Shown here: one piece after another, positions 62,223-64,000 of the stretch
How positions within the stretch are numbered: the first letter of the stretch is position 1
Layout: every line of letters starts with the position of its first letter
Assembly: GCA_045106335.1 (NCBI GenBank)
Contig: JBGCEM010000002.1
Coordinates: 1 to 64,000 of the forward strand
Length of the DNA stretch: 64,000 nucleotides
Reading direction: 5' to 3'
From: Aliishimia sp045106335
GTDB lineage: Bacteria > Pseudomonadota > Alphaproteobacteria > Rhodobacterales > Rhodobacteraceae
Notes under the pieces: model-generated
What the model saw: only the letters and a program-made list of their open reading frames with translations
Databases searched by the model: none
Told to the model about the DNA's origin: nothing
Translations under genes and position numbers: made by a program

Positions 62223-63941
62223 TTAGGTTCGAACCCCGGCAAAACGTTCGGCCCACTCGGCCGTTTGTGCATCCGAAATTTTGGCAAACAAATTGTCGGG
62301 AATGTCAAAATAATGTCCCACCGGCAGGGCCTTGGACACTGATGCGAAACTGTCTGGCCAGGCTTGATCTTCCAGCCGCAACGATTTGACAATTTCCGCA
62401 CACGCATCTGGAATAAAGGGTGCCGAGATTTTTGCATAAAATGCCATCAAATGCAGCGCCAGGCGGATCTGCATTTTCGCGTCTTCCGGGGCCTCCTTGA
62501 TCGTCTTCCAAGGGGCTGCACCTTGCAGATACTCATTTCCAGTAGCCCAAATCGCGCGCAAGCCTGCCGCCGATTTGCGGATATTCATCGCATCCATGTC
62601 GCGCTGAAACTGGTCAAACTTCGCATCAATATCGTCAATCACAGCCTGCTCTGCCGCCCCATAAGGCACACCCTCGGGCACAGAATCGCCGATCTTGGAA
62701 TGACAAAACTTGGTGACGCGGCTGACAAAGTTGCCCAACACATCCGCCAAATCCTTGTTCACTGAGGCCTGAAAATTATCCCAGGTGAATTCTGTGTCCG
62801 AACTTTCCGGCGCATGGCTCAGCAACCACCACCGCCAATAATCCGCAGGCAAAATCTCTAGCGCTTGATCCATGAAAATGCCGCGCCCTTGGCTGGTGGA
62901 AAACTGCCCGCCATCATAGTTCAAGTTATTGAACGCCTTAATGTAATCGACCAGTTTCCAATCCTCGCCGGACCCCAGAATCGTCACCGGGAAACTTAGC
63001 GTGTGAAACGGCACATTATCCTTGCCCATGAATTGCGTGTATTGGACATCCTCGGCCCCATGGTCGGTCCGCCACCAGCGTTGCCAAGCGGCAGCATCCT
63101 GACCCGTCGCTTTGGCCCATTCATCTGCACAGGCAATATATTCGATGGGTGCGTCAAACCAAACATAGAAGACTTTGCCCTCCATCCCCGGCCACGGATC
63201 CGCGCCGCGCTGCACCCGCACACCCCAGTCCAGATCCCGCGTAATGCCCCGGTCGCGCAGCCCGTCGCCATCATTCAACCACTTGCGTGCGATCGAGGTG
63301 GTCAAAATCGGCCAGTCCGTTTTGCTGTCGATCCAGGCATTCAGGTCATCGCGCATCTGAGATTGACGCAAGTACAGGTGTTTGGTTTCGCGCACCTCCA
63401 GATCGGTCGAGCCTGACACAGCCGAGCGCGGTTCGATCAAATCCGTTGGATCCAACTGTTTGGTGCAATTTTCACATTGATCCCCGCGCGCCTTGTCATA
63501 ACCGCAATTTGGGCAGGTCCCTTCAATATAACGGTCCGGCAAAAACCGCCCATCTGCATTGGAATAGACCTGTTTTTCCGAAACTTCACGGATCAAATCC
63601 GCCTCGGCCAGACGCCCTGCAAAATGTTGCGTAAGTCGTTGATTCTGAGCGGATGAAGACCGGCCAAAGTGATCAAAACTCAGCCGAAACCCCTGTGCCA
63701 GCGCACTTTGGGCCGCATGCATGTCCGCGCAATACTCAGCAACCGGTTTGCCCGCCTTCGCAGCCGCCAATTCAGCTGGGGTGCCATGTTCGTCCGTCGC
63801 ACATAGAAACAAAACCTCGTGGCCCCGTGCACGCAAATACCGGGCATATAAATCCGCAGGCAATTGCGAACCCACCAAATTCCCAAGATGTTTGATTCCG
63901 TTGATATATGGAATCGCCGAGGTGATCAGGTGACGGGCCAT
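62223..63941 (-). CDS. metG: Methionyl-tRNA synthetase
   Basis: The 572-residue class I synthetase has the HIGH-like motif in PYINGIKHLGN (about 11-21), a zinc-binding knuckle near 145-165 (GTCPNCG and CENC), and the anticodon-binding helical domain at the C-terminus. It lacks the dimerisation domain of longer MetG forms. It converges on the ImuA-like gene with 14 bases between stops. Confidence 0.96.
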   Translation of the reverse strand: MARHLITSAIPYINGIKHLGNLVGSQLPADLYARYLRARGHEVLFLCATDEHGTPAELAAAKAGKPVAEYCADMHAAQSALAQGFRLSFDHFGRSSSAQNQRLTQHFAGRLAEADLIREVSEKQVYSNADGRFLPDRYIEGTCPNCGYDKARGDQCENCTKQLDPTDLIEPRSAVSGSTDLEVRETKHLYLRQSQMRDDLNAWIDSKTDWPILTTSIARKWLNDGDGLRDRGITRDLDWGVRVQRGADPWPGMEGKVFYVWFDAPIEYIACADEWAKATGQDAAAWQRWWRTDHGAEDVQYTQFMGKDNVPFHTLSFPVTILGSGEDWKLVDYIKAFNNLNYDGGQFSTSQGRGIFMDQALEILPADYWRWWLLSHAPESSDTEFTWDNFQASVNKDLADVLGNFVSRVTKFCHSKIGDSVPEGVPYGAAEQAVIDDIDAKFDQFQRDMDAMNIRKSAAGLRAIWATGNEYLQGAAPWKTIKEAPEDAKMQIRLALHLMAFYAKISAPFIPDACAEIVKSLRLEDQAWPDSFASVSKALPVGHYFDIPDNLFAKISDAQTAEWAERFAGVRT

Positions 63942-64000
63942 GGTATTCCCCCAAAATTTCAGTGCGACATTCCTTTAACGCAGCGCCTTAGCAAGGACCA

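Overview
The window looks like a chromosomal segment of an alphaproteobacterium of the family Rhodobacteraceae (roseobacter group). The evidence is moderate GC content, a complete urt/ure urea locus, LexA boxes of the alphaproteobacterial form GTTC-N7-GTTC, a carnitine dehydrogenase-thioesterase fusion beside a BKACE enzyme, and many tightly coupled (ATGA/TGATG) housekeeping operons. It carries about 58 protein genes and one tRNA. No rRNA, CRISPR array, prophage or intact insertion sequence was seen. The assignment to genus level is not possible from the sequence alone.

Layout. 1-6.0 kb: a truncated membrane-protein gene, an SPFH/NfeD pair, tRNA-Leu(CAA), ExoD-like and DsbB-like membrane proteins, an HNH nuclease, and an esterase overlapping an AlkA-type glycosylase. 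6.1-18.5 kb: an MFS transporter, then the urea locus, in which ureDABCEFG runs leftward and urtABCDE rightward from a shared 423-base regulatory region. Urea is imported by the ABC system and hydrolysed by the nickel urease. 18.5-24.3 kb: the fatty-acid cluster fabD-fabG-acpP-fabF-mltG, with a divergent HisA-like barrel inserted between acpP and fabF. 24.9-26.9 kb: a cytochrome b561-YceI fusion convergent with a separate secreted YceI. 27.2-32.1 kb: rpsF-rpsR-rplI, a Tat-exported CpdB-type nucleotidase, and tig. 32.2-42.6 kb: a secreted double PilJ/NarX-type sensor, then an accessory catabolic cluster (M81 hydrolase, amidase, Dpp-type ABC transporter, M20 amidohydrolase). 42.7-57.6 kb: a chemoreceptor, xseA, purD, a VCBS-repeat protein, a ferredoxin, a truncated dnaE2 behind a LexA box, a lipoprotein, Deg protease-DUF2065-hflC-hflK, gor and rpiA. 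57.8-63.9 kb: carnitine catabolism, an aldo/keto reductase, an ImuA-like gene behind a second LexA box, and metG.

The observations most worth following up are: (i) two exact LexA boxes, one driving an orphan ImuA-like gene and one driving only the C-terminal OB-fold of DnaE2, which suggests a dismantled or rewired SOS mutasome; (ii) two related imperfect inverted-repeat elements lying just after the stop codons of two leftward genes, whose mismatches become mostly G-U pairs in the leftward transcript, suggesting a family of structured 3'-UTR RNAs; (iii) a HisA-like protein in the fab cluster with the first catalytic Asp changed to Glu; and (iv) the M81/amidase/Dpp/M20 cluster, whose substrate cannot be named from sequence.
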